64,000 nucleotides of DNA from Tsukamurella sputi (GCF_007858445.1 NZ_VIGV01000002.1:496001-560000), one strand, 5' to 3'; numbered from the stretch's first letter, positions 9,379 through 21,655 are shown. Notes: generated from the sequence alone by a model not told the origin. Translations and numbers: made by a program.

Positions 9379-9995
9379 CGCTCCTCTCCGGTGGCCACGA
9401 GGTAGCCGACGCCGAAGGGCGCGTCGCGGTAGTGCTCCTGCGCCCGACCGCCCACCGCGCGGGAGAGCGCCCGCCAGCCCTCGTCGAGCCCGTCCGCCGG
9501 GCCACCGGCGCACACGGCGGCGACCTGCGCGTCGAAGACCGCGTGGTCCTCGGGCCGGTGGCCGCCGGGCGCGCGGGCCGTCAGCGTGTTCGGACCGTCG
9601 AGAACGAAAAGCAGTCCCTCGGCGTCCTCGTCGGTGTCGACCAGGCGCACCGACGGCGCGGCCACGCCCCGCACCCAGGCGGCGATCAGCAGCGGCACCG
9701 GCCAGGCGGGGCTCGGCGGCAGGTCGTTCGACGGTCCGCCGGGCCCCGTCGTCACGATCACGTCCGCCCCGAAGCCCGCGAAGGTCCCGGCGGCATCGTC
9801 GGGCCTGTTCAGCGGCTCGGCGGCGACGACACGCCAGGTACGGGCGCGCTCGCCGAGCCATCGTCCGGCGGTCAGCGCGGCCTCCCGCAGCCGGTCGGCA
9901 TCGGGGTCGCCCGGGTCGCCCACCAGCTCGGGAACGAGCAGTGGAGCTCCGGGGACGACGGCGACGGCCCGGTGGTCGCGCTGGAACTGGTGCAC
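9375..9995 (-). CDS. Conserved protein with extradiol-dioxygenase-like fold
   Basis: A 206-residue protein corresponding by position and character to the mycobacterial gene directly upstream of miaA (Rv2728c type). That group has been related to the LigB/class III extradiol dioxygenase fold. Visible features are [18 protein letters not shown] near the N-terminus and [14 protein letters not shown] in the middle. Metal ligands are not obvious, so enzymatic activity is doubtful. The GTG at 9995 is chosen because it starts the conserved segment. The long frame continuing upstream is antisense to the DUF349 gene. Confidence 0.7.
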   Translation of the reverse strand: MHQFQRDHRAVAVVPGAPLLVPELVGDPGDPDADRLREAALTAGRWLGERARTWRVVAAEPLNRPDDAAGTFAGFGADVIVTTGPGGPSNDLPPSPAWPVPLLIAAWVRGVAAPSVRLVDTDEDAEGLLFVLDGPNTLTARAPGGHRPEDHAVFDAQVAAVCAGGPADGLDEGWRALSRAVGGRAQEHYRDAPFGVGYLVATGEER

Positions 9996-10121
9996 ACGAA
10001 GAACGCTAATCGATCGCGCCGGGACGGCCGCGTAGTGCTTCAATGGATCAGGTCCCGCGCGCTGTGCGGGTCCATGACGACCGGCAGCCGTGACGCGCGG
10101 CGCAGACGAAGGGGAACCGTA

Positions 10122-11504
10122 GTGGCCGAGAACGACCCGATCGCCGAGACCGCGATCGAGAACGCCGCCCCGAAGCCCACCCCGGGCGCACGGCCCGGCC
10201 CCAAGCCGCACCCCGGCCCCCGGCCCGGTGGCCCGCGCCCGCACGTCCCCGCCGCCGCGCAGAGCGCGCCGCGCGTGCGGCCGGCGTCCGATCCGAGCAA
10301 GCACGGCCGGGTCGACGAGGACGGCACCGTCTACGTGGTGACCTCCGGCGGAGAGCGCGCCGTCGGGTCGTGGCAGGCCGGCGAGTCCGCCGAGGGCCTC
10401 GCCCACTACGGCCGCAAGTACGACGAGCTGGCGACCGAGGTCGAGGTGCTCGAGGAGCGCCTCGCGAGCGGCACCGGCGACCCGAAGAAGATCCGCCACG
10501 CGGCCCAGCAGATCGCCGATTCGCTCCCCACCGCCGCGGTCGTCGGTGATCTCGACGCACTCGCCTCCCGCGTCGGGGCGCTCCTGACGGGCGCGGACAC
10601 CGCGATCGTCACCGCGCAGGCCGACCGGGAACGCAGCCGCTCGGAGGGCATCGCCCGCAAGGAGGCGCTCGCCGCCGAGGCCGAGCAGATCGCCGCCGAG
10701 GCGACGCAGTGGAAGACCGCCGGTGACCGGATGCGTGCGCTGCTGGACGAGTGGAAGACGATCAAGGGCGTCGACCGCAAGACCGACGATGCGCTGTGGA
10801 AGCGCTACTCCAAGGCCCGCGACGCCTTCAACAAGCGCCGCGGCGCGCACTTCGCGGAGCTCGACCGCGAGCGCGCCGGCGCGAAGGCGCGCAAGGAGGA
10901 GCTGATCGCCGAGGCGGAGAAGCTCAAAAACGACACCACGTGGGGCGAGACCTCCGCGAAGTTCCGCGACCTGCTGGCGAAGTGGAAGGCCGCCGGTCGC
11001 GCGCCGCGCGACACCGACGACGCGCTGTGGGCCCGGTTCAAGGGCATCCAGGACGAGTTCTTCGCCGCCCGTAACGCCGCCGCCGGCGAGCGCGACGCCG
11101 AGTTCGCCGCGAACGGGCAGGCGAAGCAGGCGCTCCTCGATGAGTACACCCCCCGTATCGAGTCCGCGACCAACCTCGGCGCCCAGAAGGCGGCACTGCG
11201 GGAGCTGCAGGACAAGTGGGAGGCGATCGGCAAGGTGCCCCGCGAGCAGATGGGCTCGCTGGAGGCCGGGATCCGGGCGCTGGAGAAGAAGATCAAGGCC
11301 GCGGACGACACCCAGTGGCGCCGTACCGATCCCGAGGCCGCCGCCCGCGCCGCGCAGTTCCGCGACCGCGTGGCCCAGTTCGAGGAGCAGGCCGAGAAGG
11401 CGGAGAAGGCCGGTAAGGCCAAGGACGCCGTGCGTCTGCGCGAGCAGGCCCAGCAGTGGCGCGAGTGGGCAGAGGCGGCCGAGGGCGCCATCGAGGACCG
11501 GTAG
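10122..11504 (+). CDS. DUF349 repeat protein
   Basis: A 460-residue, highly charged, mostly helical protein. The first 60 residues are Pro/Ala-rich and low-complexity (several PGP/PKP units). From about residue 190 onward come three DUF349 repeats, each with a W-K core and a D-x-A-L-W segment ([23 protein letters not shown]). Mycobacteria have an equivalent gene (Rv2731) at the same place. The function is unknown; the domain suggests coiled-coil nucleic-acid or ribosome association. The GTG start follows GAAGGGGAA by a usual distance. Confidence 0.85.
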   Translation: MAENDPIAETAIENAAPKPTPGARPGPKPHPGPRPGGPRPHVPAAAQSAPRVRPASDPSKHGRVDEDGTVYVVTSGGERAVGSWQAGESAEGLAHYGRKYDELATEVEVLEERLASGTGDPKKIRHAAQQIADSLPTAAVVGDLDALASRVGALLTGADTAIVTAQADRERSRSEGIARKEALAAEAEQIAAEATQWKTAGDRMRALLDEWKTIKGVDRKTDDALWKRYSKARDAFNKRRGAHFAELDRERAGAKARKEELIAEAEKLKNDTTWGETSAKFRDLLAKWKAAGRAPRDTDDALWARFKGIQDEFFAARNAAAGERDAEFAANGQAKQALLDEYTPRIESATNLGAQKAALRELQDKWEAIGKVPREQMGSLEAGIRALEKKIKAADDTQWRRTDPEAAARAAQFRDRVAQFEEQAEKAEKAGKAKDAVRLREQAQQWREWAEAAEGAIEDR

Positions 11505-11524
11505 CCGGTCGCCACGGCGGGACG

Positions 11525-12358
11525 GTGTTCGTCGAACGGATCTCGGTCGGCGCGGCCGGTGCCGGGCTCCCACGGTGGGTGCGGGAAGTGCCCGCGCTCA
11601 CGCCCCTCATCGGTGGCGCGGTCCTACCGCTGACGGCACCGGTGACCTTCCTCGTCGGGGAGAACGGCTCCGGCAAGTCGACCCTCGTCGAGGCGGTCGC
11701 GGAGCAGTTCGGCCTCGACGCGCGGGGCGGGCGGGCCGCCGTTCTGGGCGGCAACCTCGACACCGAGAAGACACCGCTGGGTGAAGCACTGATCCTCGGC
11801 CTGACCCACCGCGGGCTGGCGATGCGCCGCGGCCCACGCACCAGCCGGCACGGCTTCTTCCTGCGCGCGGAGACCGTGCTCGAGATGAACGAGCGGTTCG
11901 GCGGGAACTACGGCTACTGGGACGACGTCGACGTCCAGAGCCACGGCGAGGGCTTCTTCAGCATCTTCGAGGCGATGCTCACCGAGCCGGGCTTCTACGT
12001 CTTCGACGAGCCCGAGTCGGCGCTGTCCTTCCACTCGTGCCTGCGACTCGTCGCGCTGTTCGGCCAGCTGCGCGACAGCGGCTCGCAGATCATCTGCGCG
12101 AGGCACTCCCCGGTCCTGACGGCCCTGCCCGGCGCGCAGATCGTCGAGATGACGCCGTCCGGACCCACCCCCACCGCGTGGCGCGACCTCGAGCTGGTCC
12201 GTCACTGGCAGCGCTTCCTGGACCACCCCGAGACCTACCTCGGCGAACTCGTCACCCGCACCGTCGGACCGGAAACGGAACCCGGGCGCACCGTCGCACC
12301 CGAGGACGAGCGCGACCTGATCCAGCGCCTGAGGGCCCGCATCTACGGCGAGGACTGA
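11525..12358 (+). CDS. Stand-alone AAA/ABC-type ATPase
   Basis: A 277-residue ATPase of the COG3910 predicted-ATPase type. Walker A is GENGSGKST and Walker B with the switch is FYVFDEPESALS, followed by ICARHSPVLTA. There are no membrane segments and no adjacent permease, so it is not a transporter component. It starts 20 bases after the DUF349 gene on the same strand and probably shares its transcript. GTG at 11525 is chosen because the residues after it begin the conserved fold. Its cellular role is unknown. Confidence 0.85.
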   Translation: MFVERISVGAAGAGLPRWVREVPALTPLIGGAVLPLTAPVTFLVGENGSGKSTLVEAVAEQFGLDARGGRAAVLGGNLDTEKTPLGEALILGLTHRGLAMRRGPRTSRHGFFLRAETVLEMNERFGGNYGYWDDVDVQSHGEGFFSIFEAMLTEPGFYVFDEPESALSFHSCLRLVALFGQLRDSGSQIICARHSPVLTALPGAQIVEMTPSGPTPTAWRDLELVRHWQRFLDHPETYLGELVTRTVGPETEPGRTVAPEDERDLIQRLRARIYGED

Positions 12359-12362
12359 GCCG

Positions 12363-12998
12363 CTAGGCCTGATCGGTGGGTCGCTGCGGGCGCGGCGGCT
12401 GGTTGCCGATCCGGTTGGACCGCGCGAAGTCGTCCCACTGCGACGCGGCGTCGCGGCGGTCCTGCTCCGCGGCCAGCTGGTAGGGCGTCCGGGCCCAGAT
12501 CGTCTTGTTCCACACGACGGCCAGCACGATCATCGCGACCCAGCCCAGGTAGAGCCCGACTCCGGCGCCCGTGGGCGGCTCGCCGTGCAGGCCGGTGGTC
12601 TGCCGCGACCAGACGGACAGCAGGCCGAAGACGATCGAGACGCCGCATCCCGCGCCCGCGATCACGGACAGCACCCAGCGGCGGGTGAGCAGGGCCGCGC
12701 CGGAGGCGAAGATGCCGAACAGCACCTCGAGCCAGACGAAGATCTTCGAGACGATGACCAACGAGCTGCCCTGGATGTGCGGATCGCCGGTGATGATCTC
12801 GATGCCCGTGACCGAGCCGGTGTGCGGCAGGGCGAGCGAGCCGATCACCGCGACGACCGCGATGGCCGCGACCAGGATGCGCGGGCCGACCTGGAACTCA
12901 CCGGCGAGCTTGCGCTCGACCGACTCGACCTGCGTGCGCAGGCTCTCCAGCTCTTCGGCGCTCCGGGGATTCTCGTTGTCGGCGTTCATGGCGTCCAT
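12363..12998 (-). CDS. Conserved membrane protein (Rv2732c type)
   Basis: A 211-residue protein with an acidic, coiled-coil-like N-terminus (SAEELESLRTQVESVERKL), then four hydrophobic helices between residues about 42 and 168, and a charged C-terminal tail. It matches the mycobacterial membrane gene beside miaB in position and topology. It starts 49 bases after miaB and may be read with it. Function unknown. A second ATG nine bases downstream is an equally good start. Confidence 0.75.
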   Translation of the reverse strand: MDAMNADNENPRSAEELESLRTQVESVERKLAGEFQVGPRILVAAIAVVAVIGSLALPHTGSVTGIEIITGDPHIQGSSLVIVSKIFVWLEVLFGIFASGAALLTRRWVLSVIAGAGCGVSIVFGLLSVWSRQTTGLHGEPPTGAGVGLYLGWVAMIVLAVVWNKTIWARTPYQLAAEQDRRDAASQWDDFARSNRIGNQPPRPQRPTDQA

Positions 12999-13047
12999 TG
13001 TCCACCCCGCGGGCGGGGTTGTCTCCTACAGGTCGTCGTAGAGACGG

Positions 13048-14559
13048 TCAGCAGGTGGAGCACCCCGTCGACGCGGGCGCCGCGGCCTGCTCCGGGCGGC
13101 CCACGGGCGGCAGCCCCAGGCCGACCCCGACGGGCGCCGTCACCGGCGTGATCGAGGCCTCGACGTTGTCGCCCGCGCGGGTGCGGCGGTGGCTGAGTAC
13201 ACCGGCGTCGGCGACCAGGTGGTGCGGAGCGGCGCCGGTGATCTCCACCTCGACGACGTCGCCGGGCCGGATGCCCTCGCGCCCGGTGAAGTGCACCAGC
13301 CGGCCGTCGCGGGCGCGTCCGGACATGCGGTTGGTCTCCGCGTCCTTGCGGCCCTCGCCGAGCGCGACCAGCAGCTCGACGGTGCGACCCACCTGCTTCT
13401 GATTCTCCTCGAGCGTGATCCGCTCCTGGAGCTCGATGAGCCGCATGTACCGCTCCTGCACCACGTGCTTCGGCAGCTGGTCCGGCAGGTCGGCGGCGGG
13501 GGTGCCGGGGCGGATCGAGTACTGGAAGGTGAACGCGGAGCTGAAGCGGGCCTTCTCGACCACGTCGAGGGTGGCCTGGAAGTCCTCCTCGGTCTCCCCC
13601 GGGAAGCCGACGATGATGTCCGTGGTGATGGCGGCGTGCGGGATCCTCTCGCGGACCCGCTCGAGGATGCCGAGGAACTTGGTGCTGCGGTAGCTGCGCC
13701 GCATCTCCTTGAGGATGCGATCCGACCCCGACTGCAGCGGCATGTGCAGCTGCGGGCAGATGTTCGGGGTCTCGGCCATCGCGTCGATGACGTCGTCGGT
13801 GAACTCCGCCGGGTGCGGGCTGGTGAACCGCACCCGCTCGAGGCCCTCGATCCGTCCGCAGGCGCGCAGCAGGTCGGCGAACGCGCCCTTGTCGCGCCCG
13901 AGCTCGGGGTCGGCGAAGTTGACGCCGTAGGCGTTGACGTTCTGGCCCAGCAACGTGACCTCGGAGACACCCTGGTCGACGAGGGCCTGCACCTCGGCGA
14001 GGATGTCGCCCGGGCGCCGGTCGACCTCCTTGCCGCGCAGGCTCGGCACGATGCAGAAGGTGCAGGTGTTGTTGCAGCCGACGGAGATCGAGACCCACCC
14101 GGCATAGGCGCTCTCGCGGCGCGCGGGCAGCGTCGACGGGAAGGCATCCAGGGCCTCCTTGATCTCGACCTCGGCCTTCTCGTTGTGCCGGGCACGCTCG
14201 AGCAGTGTCGGGAGCGAGCCGATGTTGTGCGTGCCGAAGACCACGTCGACCCACGGGGCCTTCTTCACGACGGTGCCGCGGTCCTTCTGCGCGAGGCAGC
14301 CGCCGACGGCGATCTGCATCCCGGGCCGCTCCCGTTTGATCGGGGCGAGGTGACTGAGGTTGCCGTACAGCTTGTTGTCGGCGTTCTCCCGCACGGCACA
14401 GGTGTTGAAGACCACGAGATCGGCCTGCTCGCCACCGTCGGCGCGCACGTACCCGGCGTCCTCGAGCAGGCCCGAGAGGCGCTCGGAATCGTGCACGTTC
14501 ATCTGGCACCCGTAGGTGCGGACCTCGTACGTTCGGTGGGCGGGGGCTGCGTCGATCAC
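13048..14559 (-). CDS. miaB: tRNA-2-methylthio-N6-dimethylallyladenosine synthase
   Basis: A radical-SAM methylthiotransferase that adds SCH3 at C2 of i6A37, completing the change begun by MiaA. The 503-residue protein has the N-terminal cluster cysteines C18, C54 and C88, the radical-SAM triad C162-x3-C166-x2-C169 (GCNNTCTFC) and a C-terminal TRAM domain. About 45 residues of low-complexity sequence, with cysteines at the extreme end, follow the TRAM domain. It is divergent from the glutamate transporter operon. Confidence 0.97.
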   Translation of the reverse strand: MIDAAPAHRTYEVRTYGCQMNVHDSERLSGLLEDAGYVRADGGEQADLVVFNTCAVRENADNKLYGNLSHLAPIKRERPGMQIAVGGCLAQKDRGTVVKKAPWVDVVFGTHNIGSLPTLLERARHNEKAEVEIKEALDAFPSTLPARRESAYAGWVSISVGCNNTCTFCIVPSLRGKEVDRRPGDILAEVQALVDQGVSEVTLLGQNVNAYGVNFADPELGRDKGAFADLLRACGRIEGLERVRFTSPHPAEFTDDVIDAMAETPNICPQLHMPLQSGSDRILKEMRRSYRSTKFLGILERVRERIPHAAITTDIIVGFPGETEEDFQATLDVVEKARFSSAFTFQYSIRPGTPAADLPDQLPKHVVQERYMRLIELQERITLEENQKQVGRTVELLVALGEGRKDAETNRMSGRARDGRLVHFTGREGIRPGDVVEVEITGAAPHHLVADAGVLSHRRTRAGDNVEASITPVTAPVGVGLGLPPVGRPEQAAAPASTGCSTC

Positions 14560-14653
14560 GTCACCAGGATAATCGGCGATGGCAAATCACCCCGGTCCAC
14601 AGATTTCCGGCACCAATCCGCCCGACTTAACGTGATCGAAACGTCCGAACTCC

Positions 14654-14665
14654 TAGGCTCGGGCA

Positions 14666-14668
<3 letters not shown>
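14654..14668 (+). promoter_or_regulatory. Probable leaderless -10 element of gluABCD
   Basis: TAGGCT at 14654-14659 fits the TAnnnT -10 pattern and ends six bases before the gluA ATG at 14666, so transcription would begin at or next to the start codon. No ribosome site precedes the ATG, in agreement. A -35 box is not convincing (TTAACG at 14628-14633 is 20 bases away). Confidence 0.4.
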
Positions 14669-15432
<764 letters not shown>

Positions 15433-15433
<1 letters not shown>

Positions 15434-16647
15434 TGACATCACCGCAGAGCACCCGAACCCGACGGTGGCGAGGCGCCTTCGCGGCCCTCGCCGCCACCCT
15501 CGTGACCGTCCCCCTCCTGTCGGCGTGCGGCACGGACACCCCGCGCAGCCTGCTGGCCTCGATCAAGAACGGCGACGTGGTGCTGGGCACCAAGTACGAC
15601 CAGCCCGGCCTCGCCAACCGCAACCCCGACAAGTCGCACTCCGGCTCCGACGTGGACGTCTCGGAGTTCGTGATCAAGCAGATCGCGAAGAACAACGGCT
15701 GGTCCGAGCCGAAGATCACGTGGAAGGAGACCCCGTCTCCCCTGCGTGAGCGGATGATCGAGAACGGCGAGGTCGACATGATCGCCGCGACCTACTCGAT
15801 CAGCGCCGCCCGCACCAAGAAGGTCACCTTCGCCGGTCCGTACCTGACCACGTACCAGGCGCTGCTCGTGAGCAAGAAGACCGCGAACCCGATCAAGAGC
15901 CTCGAGGACCTCAATTCGGGGCGGAAGCTGTGCTCGGTGTCCGGCTCGACCTCGGCGATCAACGTCAAGGCCGCCCTGCCGAACGTCCAGCTCCAGCAGT
16001 ACGACGGCTACGCCTCGTGCGTGGAGGGCGTGCGCCGCGGTGTGCTGGATGCGCTCACCACCGACGCGACGATCCTCGCCGGCTTCCAGGCCAAGTACCC
16101 GGGCGAGTTCGACATCGTCCCGATGACCTACCCGAAGGACGTGACCCTGACCAGCAGCACGGGCACCAAGACCGAGAAGAAGAAGGGCGACCAGTTCTCC
16201 ACCGAGCGCTACGGCATCGGCCTGCGCAAGGGTGACGCGGAGGCGCTGAGCGCGGTGAACAGGGCGCTGCGACAGATGATGCTCGGAGAGCAGGGCGCCG
16301 CCACGTACGACGCGGAGGCCGTGCCCTCGGTTCCGACGTGCGTGGTCCCCGCATCGGCGGTCGCCACCTTCACGGGACTGGCCTACGCCAACCCCGACAA
16401 CGAACTGTTCAAGGCGCTGCGCGCGAACCTGGGTGAGTACGCGAACACGATGATCGACCAGGGCCGCCCCGTCGAGGGCGGTAAGCCGAAGTCGGTCCTC
16501 GTGGCGGTGCCCGGCGATCAGACGTGGTTGCTTCCGAAGGAGGTTCCGCTCAACGGTCCCGACGGGAAGCCCCTGGTGACCGACGGCAAGCCCGTGACGG
16601 CACCGCAGGCCGATCAGCGGACCTGGTGCGCGAAGGCAGGTGCATGA
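15433..16647 (+). CDS. gluB: Glutamate-binding lipoprotein with C-terminal extension
   Basis: A 404-residue solute-binding protein of family 3. The signal peptide ends in a lipobox LLSACG, so the mature protein starts with a lipidated Cys. The SBP fold follows (VLGTKYDQPGLA, FAGPYLTTYQALLV, CSVSGSTSAINV). The homologous paralogue just downstream is 84 residues shorter. The extra part here is the last 100 or so residues after the SBP domain (from about VPTCVVPASAV), with two cysteines that could pair. It overlaps gluC through ATGA. Confidence 0.92.
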
Positions 16648-17324
16648 CCATGTGGGAAGACCTCGGGCCACAGTTGTGGCCGGCGTTCTGGGTGACCATC
16701 AAGCTCACCTTCTTCTCGGCGATCGGTGCCACGATCTGGGGCACCGTCCTCGCGGGCATGCGGGTCTCGCCCGTGCCCGCCATGCGGACCTTCGGCACCT
16801 GGTACGTCAACATCGTCCGGAACACGCCGCTCACGCTGATCATCCTGTTCCTGTCCCTGGGCCTGTACCAGAACATGGGCCTCGCGCTGGCGCCGAACAA
16901 CGCCGACTTCACCGCGAACAACAACTTCTGGCTGGCCGTCATCGGCTTCATCGTCTACACCGCCACCTTCGTGTGCGAGACGCTGCGGTCGGGGTTCAAC
17001 ACCGTCCCGCTCGGCCAGGCCGAGGCGGCCCGCTCGCTGGGCCTGTCGTTCATGCAGGTCTTCCAGCTCATCGTGCTGCCGCAGGCCGGCCGCGCGGTGA
17101 TCGCCCCGATGGGCAGCGTGCTCATCGCGCTGACCAAGAACACCACGATCGCGTCGATCATCGGAGTCGGTGAGGCGGCGCTGCTGATGAAGGAGCAGCT
17201 CGAGTTGCACAGTGATCAGCTGATCCTCATCTTCGTGATCTTCGCGGCCTGCTTCATGGTGATCACACTCCTCGAGGGAGCCGTCTTCGGCTACTTCGCC
17301 AAGCGACTGGCGGTGAAGCGATGA
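16644..17324 (+). CDS. gluC: Glutamate ABC importer permease
   Basis: A 226-residue permease of the HisMQ type with about five membrane helices and the EAA loop [20 protein letters not shown], which contacts GluA. ATG at 16644 overlaps the gluB stop (ATGA); a second ATG six bases later is also possible. It pairs with the next permease to form the channel. Confidence 0.93.
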   Translation: MTMWEDLGPQLWPAFWVTIKLTFFSAIGATIWGTVLAGMRVSPVPAMRTFGTWYVNIVRNTPLTLIILFLSLGLYQNMGLALAPNNADFTANNNFWLAVIGFIVYTATFVCETLRSGFNTVPLGQAEAARSLGLSFMQVFQLIVLPQAGRAVIAPMGSVLIALTKNTTIASIIGVGEAALLMKEQLELHSDQLILIFVIFAACFMVITLLEGAVFGYFAKRLAVKR

Positions 17325-18268
17325 GCGCGAAGTCCACGTCCACCGTCCTCTACGACGCGCCGGGCCCCAAGGCCCGGGTGCGCAACAACATCATCGCGGT
17401 GGTCTTCATCGTGGTGCTGGTGGCCCTGTTCGCCTGGGTCATCACGGCGTTCGCCGCGAACGGCCAGTTCGACAAGGAGAAGCTCGAGCCCTTCGTCGAT
17501 ACCAACTACTGGGGGACGTACATCCTCCCGGGCCTGTGGGGCACCTTCAAGGCCGCGTTGGCGTCGATCGTCCTCGCGATGATCATGGGCGCCTTCCTCG
17601 GTATCGGCCGGCTCTCCGACCACCGGTCGGTGCGCTGGGCGACGGGCGCCATCGTGGAGTTCTTCCGCGCGATCCCGGTGCTGATCCTGATCTACTTCCT
17701 GTACATCGTCTTCGGCGTGTACAAGGTGTTCACCTCGGACTACATCGCCTTCTTCGCGGTGGTCTTCGGCCTCACCCTCTACAACGGCTCGGTGATCGCC
17801 GAGATCCTGCGGTCGGGTATCAACTCGTTGCCGCAGGGCCAGTTCGAGGCGGCGAAGGCGCTGGGCCTGCGCAAGACCCAGACCATGCGGCTGATCCTGC
17901 TGCCGCAGGCCGTGGCCGCGATGCTGCCGGCCCTGATCTCGCAGATGGTGATCGCGCTCAAGGACAGCGCGCTCGGCTACCAGATCGGCTACGTCGAGGT
18001 CGTCAAGTCCGGCATCCAGGCGGGCAACGAGTGGGGCAACGTGATCCCCTCGCTGATCGTCGTCGCGATCATCATGATCCTCATCAACTTCGGTCTCTCG
18101 GCACTCGCGTCGAACATCGAGAAGAACCTGCGTGAGGGTCGCAAGAAGAAGCTGATCGTCGACACCCCGCACGCGCTGCCGGAACCCGGGCTCATGTCCA
18201 AGGAGGTCATGGAGACCACGCATCCGGATCCGAAGCACAAGGATCTGCGGCAGGACTACGGCGACTGA
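17321..18268 (+). CDS. gluD: Glutamate ABC importer permease
   Basis: A 315-residue HisMQ-type permease. One N-terminal helix ([19 protein letters not shown]) precedes the usual five-helix core with EAA loop [20 protein letters not shown]. About 50 charged cytoplasmic residues follow the last helix ([10 protein letters not shown] onward), typical of actinobacterial GluD. It overlaps gluC by four bases (ATGA) and ends five bases before a second binding-protein gene. Confidence 0.93.
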   Translation: MSAKSTSTVLYDAPGPKARVRNNIIAVVFIVVLVALFAWVITAFAANGQFDKEKLEPFVDTNYWGTYILPGLWGTFKAALASIVLAMIMGAFLGIGRLSDHRSVRWATGAIVEFFRAIPVLILIYFLYIVFGVYKVFTSDYIAFFAVVFGLTLYNGSVIAEILRSGINSLPQGQFEAAKALGLRKTQTMRLILLPQAVAAMLPALISQMVIALKDSALGYQIGYVEVVKSGIQAGNEWGNVIPSLIVVAIIMILINFGLSALASNIEKNLREGRKKKLIVDTPHALPEPGLMSKEVMETTHPDPKHKDLRQDYGD

Positions 18269-18273
18269 CCGCC

Positions 18274-19236
18274 GTGCCCTCCCGACCCCGCGCGAGCGCG
18301 GCCCTGGCACTGATCACGGTGCTCATGGCCGCGCTCTGCGCGTGTTCGGGGCCGGGGCCGCGCAGTCTGCTGCGGTCCATCGACGACGGTGCGGTCCTCA
18401 TCGGCGTCAAGGCGGATCAGCCGGGCCTCGGGCTCCGCGGGACCGACGGTGCCTACTCCGGCTTCGACATCGACGTGGCTCGCTACGTGCTCAGGGCGAT
18501 CGCGGCCGCGCGGGGCAAGGGCGAGCCCCGGATCACGTGGCGTGAGAGCCCGACGTCGCAGCGTGAGGACCTGATCGGCAAGGGCGAGGTGGACGCGATC
18601 GTCGCGACGTACTCGATCGACGGAGACCGTGCGGACGTCGTCTCGTTCGCGGGGCCGTACCTCACGACGCGCCAGGGACTGCTGGTACGCGGCGATGAGG
18701 CCGCCGTCCGCACGGTCTCCGACCTCGGGAAGGACCGCGCCCTGTGTGCGGTGACCGGCTCGACGTCGGCACGCGCCGTCACCGCCCTCCTGCCCGGTGT
18801 CCGCGTCACGGAACGTGACACCTACTCAGCGTGCGTCGACGCCCTCACCCGCCGCATCGTGGACGCCGTCACCACCGACGAGGTGATCCTCGCCGGCTTC
18901 GCCGCACAGCGCCCGTCGGCGTTCCGCCTCGTCGACATGACACTGCCGAAGGACACCTGCGTCGGTGGGCGGCTGCGGGCCGCGGGTGGGCCGTTCTCCG
19001 TCGAGCGGTACGGCATCGGGCTGGCCCGCGGCGATGACGCCGCCCGCGATGCGATCAACGCCGCTCTGCGCGGGATGCTCGAATCGGGCGAGTGGGAAAG
19101 GGCCCTGCGACGGTCCGTCGGCGATCAGGAGGCCGCGCGAACCGTCGACCGCGACGGCGGTCCGGACCGGTTGGTGGCGGGCCTCGGCGACCTCGGCTTC
19201 CTCACCGCGACGAGCGCGCCGTGCGCGGCGCGCTGA
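18274..19236 (+). CDS. Second amino-acid-binding lipoprotein, GluB paralogue
   Basis: A 320-residue family-3 solute-binding lipoprotein with lipobox MAALCACS. It is clearly paralogous to gluB over the SBP domain (shared SGFDIDV/SDVDV, FAGPYLTT, ERYGIGL segments, and a C-x-V-(S/T)-GSTSA motif) but lacks the long C-terminal extension. It begins with GTG five bases after gluD, so one operon supplies two receptors for one permease pair. Divergence in the pocket region suggests a different ligand such as glutamine or aspartate; this is inference. Confidence 0.88.
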   Translation: MPSRPRASAALALITVLMAALCACSGPGPRSLLRSIDDGAVLIGVKADQPGLGLRGTDGAYSGFDIDVARYVLRAIAAARGKGEPRITWRESPTSQREDLIGKGEVDAIVATYSIDGDRADVVSFAGPYLTTRQGLLVRGDEAAVRTVSDLGKDRALCAVTGSTSARAVTALLPGVRVTERDTYSACVDALTRRIVDAVTTDEVILAGFAAQRPSAFRLVDMTLPKDTCVGGRLRAAGGPFSVERYGIGLARGDDAARDAINAALRGMLESGEWERALRRSVGDQEAARTVDRDGGPDRLVAGLGDLGFLTATSAPCAAR

Positions 19237-19239
19237 CCG

Positions 19240-19614
19240 TCACAGGTACGGGCTCGTGAGCAGCTCGATGCCGTGCCCTGCGGGGTCGCGGAGGTAGACA
19301 CCGCGCCCGCCGTGGCCGTGGTTGATCCGGCCGGGCTCCTTCCAGAACGGGTCTGCGGCGTGGTCCATTCCACGCTCGGTGACGAGCGCGTAGGCGCGGT
19401 CGAAGTGGTCGTCGTCGAGCAGGAAGGCGTAGTGCTGCGGCTGGATGTCGATCGGCGGCGCCGCGATCTGCAGCAGGACGCCGTCCTCGATCTCGAGGTT
19501 GGTGAACGGTCCCCAGGACTCGACGGGGCGCGCCTCGAGGTAGTCGCGGTAGAACGCTGCGGACTCGGCGCTGTCCGCGGCGAAGATGATGGTGTGGTTG
19601 AAACGTGCCGGCAT
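19240..19614 (-). CDS. VOC-superfamily protein
   Basis: A 124-residue glyoxalase/bleomycin-resistance/dioxygenase-fold protein of two beta-alpha-beta-beta-beta units. Metal-binding candidates are His in FNHTIIF, His in QHYAFLL and Glu in GHGIELLTS, with DPAGHGIELL being the usual C-terminal signature. The ATG at 19614 follows a strong GAAGGAG site; a longer in-frame start is unlikely. It is convergent with the glutamate transport operon. The substrate is unknown. Confidence 0.82.
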   Translation of the reverse strand: MPARFNHTIIFAADSAESAAFYRDYLEARPVESWGPFTNLEIEDGVLLQIAAPPIDIQPQHYAFLLDDDHFDRAYALVTERGMDHAADPFWKEPGRINHGHGGRGVYLRDPAGHGIELLTSPYL

Positions 19615-19806
19615 GATGTCTCCTTCGGGTTCGGAATCGGGATGGTGTGTCGCCTGATTCCGAGCGGCGGAGAGCGCGCGGTCAACCGTTCGCCGGATCA
19701 CCCGTCCGTGCGTGGCGCGAGGCCGTTCCGGCAGTCATGACAGTGGACGATACCCGGTGCCGCTCCCCCGGGCCAGACCGTGGGCCTATCGGGTGATGCG
19801 CACAGC

Positions 19807-19836
19807 GAAGCCCCCGGAGTGATCTCCGAGGGCTTC
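19807..19836. terminator. Hairpin in the recX/VOC gap
   Basis: GAAGCCCCCGGAG and CTCCGAGGGCTTC pair over 13 bases with one mismatch around a TGAT loop. No T-run follows on either strand. It lies 66 bases beyond the recX stop, so it is a likely factor-independent-like end for the recA-recX transcript. The remainder of 19615-19901 shows no convincing gene; a smaller stem (TGGGA-tcgc-TCCCA) follows it. Confidence 0.5.
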
Positions 19837-19901
19837 ACTTCGCGTGGGATCGCTCCCATGGTTGTTGTGCGCGACCGCGACGTCGTACTCGAGTCGCGCG
19901 G

Positions 19902-20510
19902 CTACTCCTGCTGCGCGTCGGCCTTCTCGCGGATCGCGTCGAGCACGACGGACAGCGCCAGCGACGGGTGATAGCCACGGCGCCCGAGCATGCCGACCAG
20001 CCGCTGCGTGAGCTTGTCCCGGTCCGTCCGGTCTTCCGGGACCTGGACGCGGGCGAGCTTGCGCGCCACCAGTTCCGCGGCGCGCTCCCGCTCGTCCTCG
20101 CGGCTGACGGTGTCGAGTGCTGCGGATGCCTCCTCGTCACCGACGCCCTTGGTGCGGAGCTCCTGCGCCAGGGCCCGCCGGCCGCGGCCGGAGAACTGGT
20201 GGCGGGACTGCACCCAGCGCTGCGCGAACGCGGCATCGTCGATCAGCCCGGCGTCGACGAACTTGTCGAGCATCCGCTCGGTGAGCTCCTCGTCGAAACC
20301 GCGCCGCGCGAGTTTGTTGCGCAGCTCGGCCCGCGAATGATCGCGCATCCCGAGAGCGCGGTAGATCAGGTCCCGGGCCAGCGCCTCCCGCTTGGCCGGA
20401 TCCTGATCGACCTGCTGCCGATCATCACCGCCCGCCTCACTGCCGTCGCGCGGGCGGCGCCCACGGCGCCGGCCGCGCGAGACGACCTCATCGTCGGCGT
20501 AGTCCGACAT
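19902..20510 (-). CDS. recX: Regulatory protein RecX
   Basis: RecX limits RecA filament growth by binding in its groove. The 202-residue protein has a basic, disordered N-terminus ([11 protein letters not shown]) and then three-helix RecX repeats, seen in SRAELRNKLARRGF, AFAQRWVQSRHQFSGRGRRAL and TQRLVGMLGRRGYH. It starts six bases after the recA stop and is almost certainly cotranscribed with it, as in other mycolata. Confidence 0.95.
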   Translation of the reverse strand: MSDYADDEVVSRGRRRGRRPRDGSEAGGDDRQQVDQDPAKREALARDLIYRALGMRDHSRAELRNKLARRGFDEELTERMLDKFVDAGLIDDAAFAQRWVQSRHQFSGRGRRALAQELRTKGVGDEEASAALDTVSREDERERAAELVARKLARVQVPEDRTDRDKLTQRLVGMLGRRGYHPSLALSVVLDAIREKADAQQE

Positions 20511-20516
20511 CGCGAC

Positions 20517-21566
<1,050 letters not shown>

Positions 21567-21632
21567 GGGACTCTCCGTCCTTCGGGCCGAGGCTGGTACC
21601 AGCCGCGGCGCTGGGTTCTACTGTTGCTACGG

Positions 21633-21655
21633 ACGTTAGAGGGACCGTCTGACAA
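21633..21655 (-). promoter_or_regulatory. LexA-independent (PafBC-type) recA promoter
   Basis: On the minus strand TTGTCAGAC (21655-21647), eight bases, then TAACGT (21638-21633). This fits the RecA-NDp consensus tTGTCRgtg-N8-TAnnnT, which in mycobacteria is activated by PafBC after DNA damage independently of LexA. It matches the first five positions, the R, and the whole -10 with exact spacing. The predicted start is near 21626. Confidence 0.75.
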
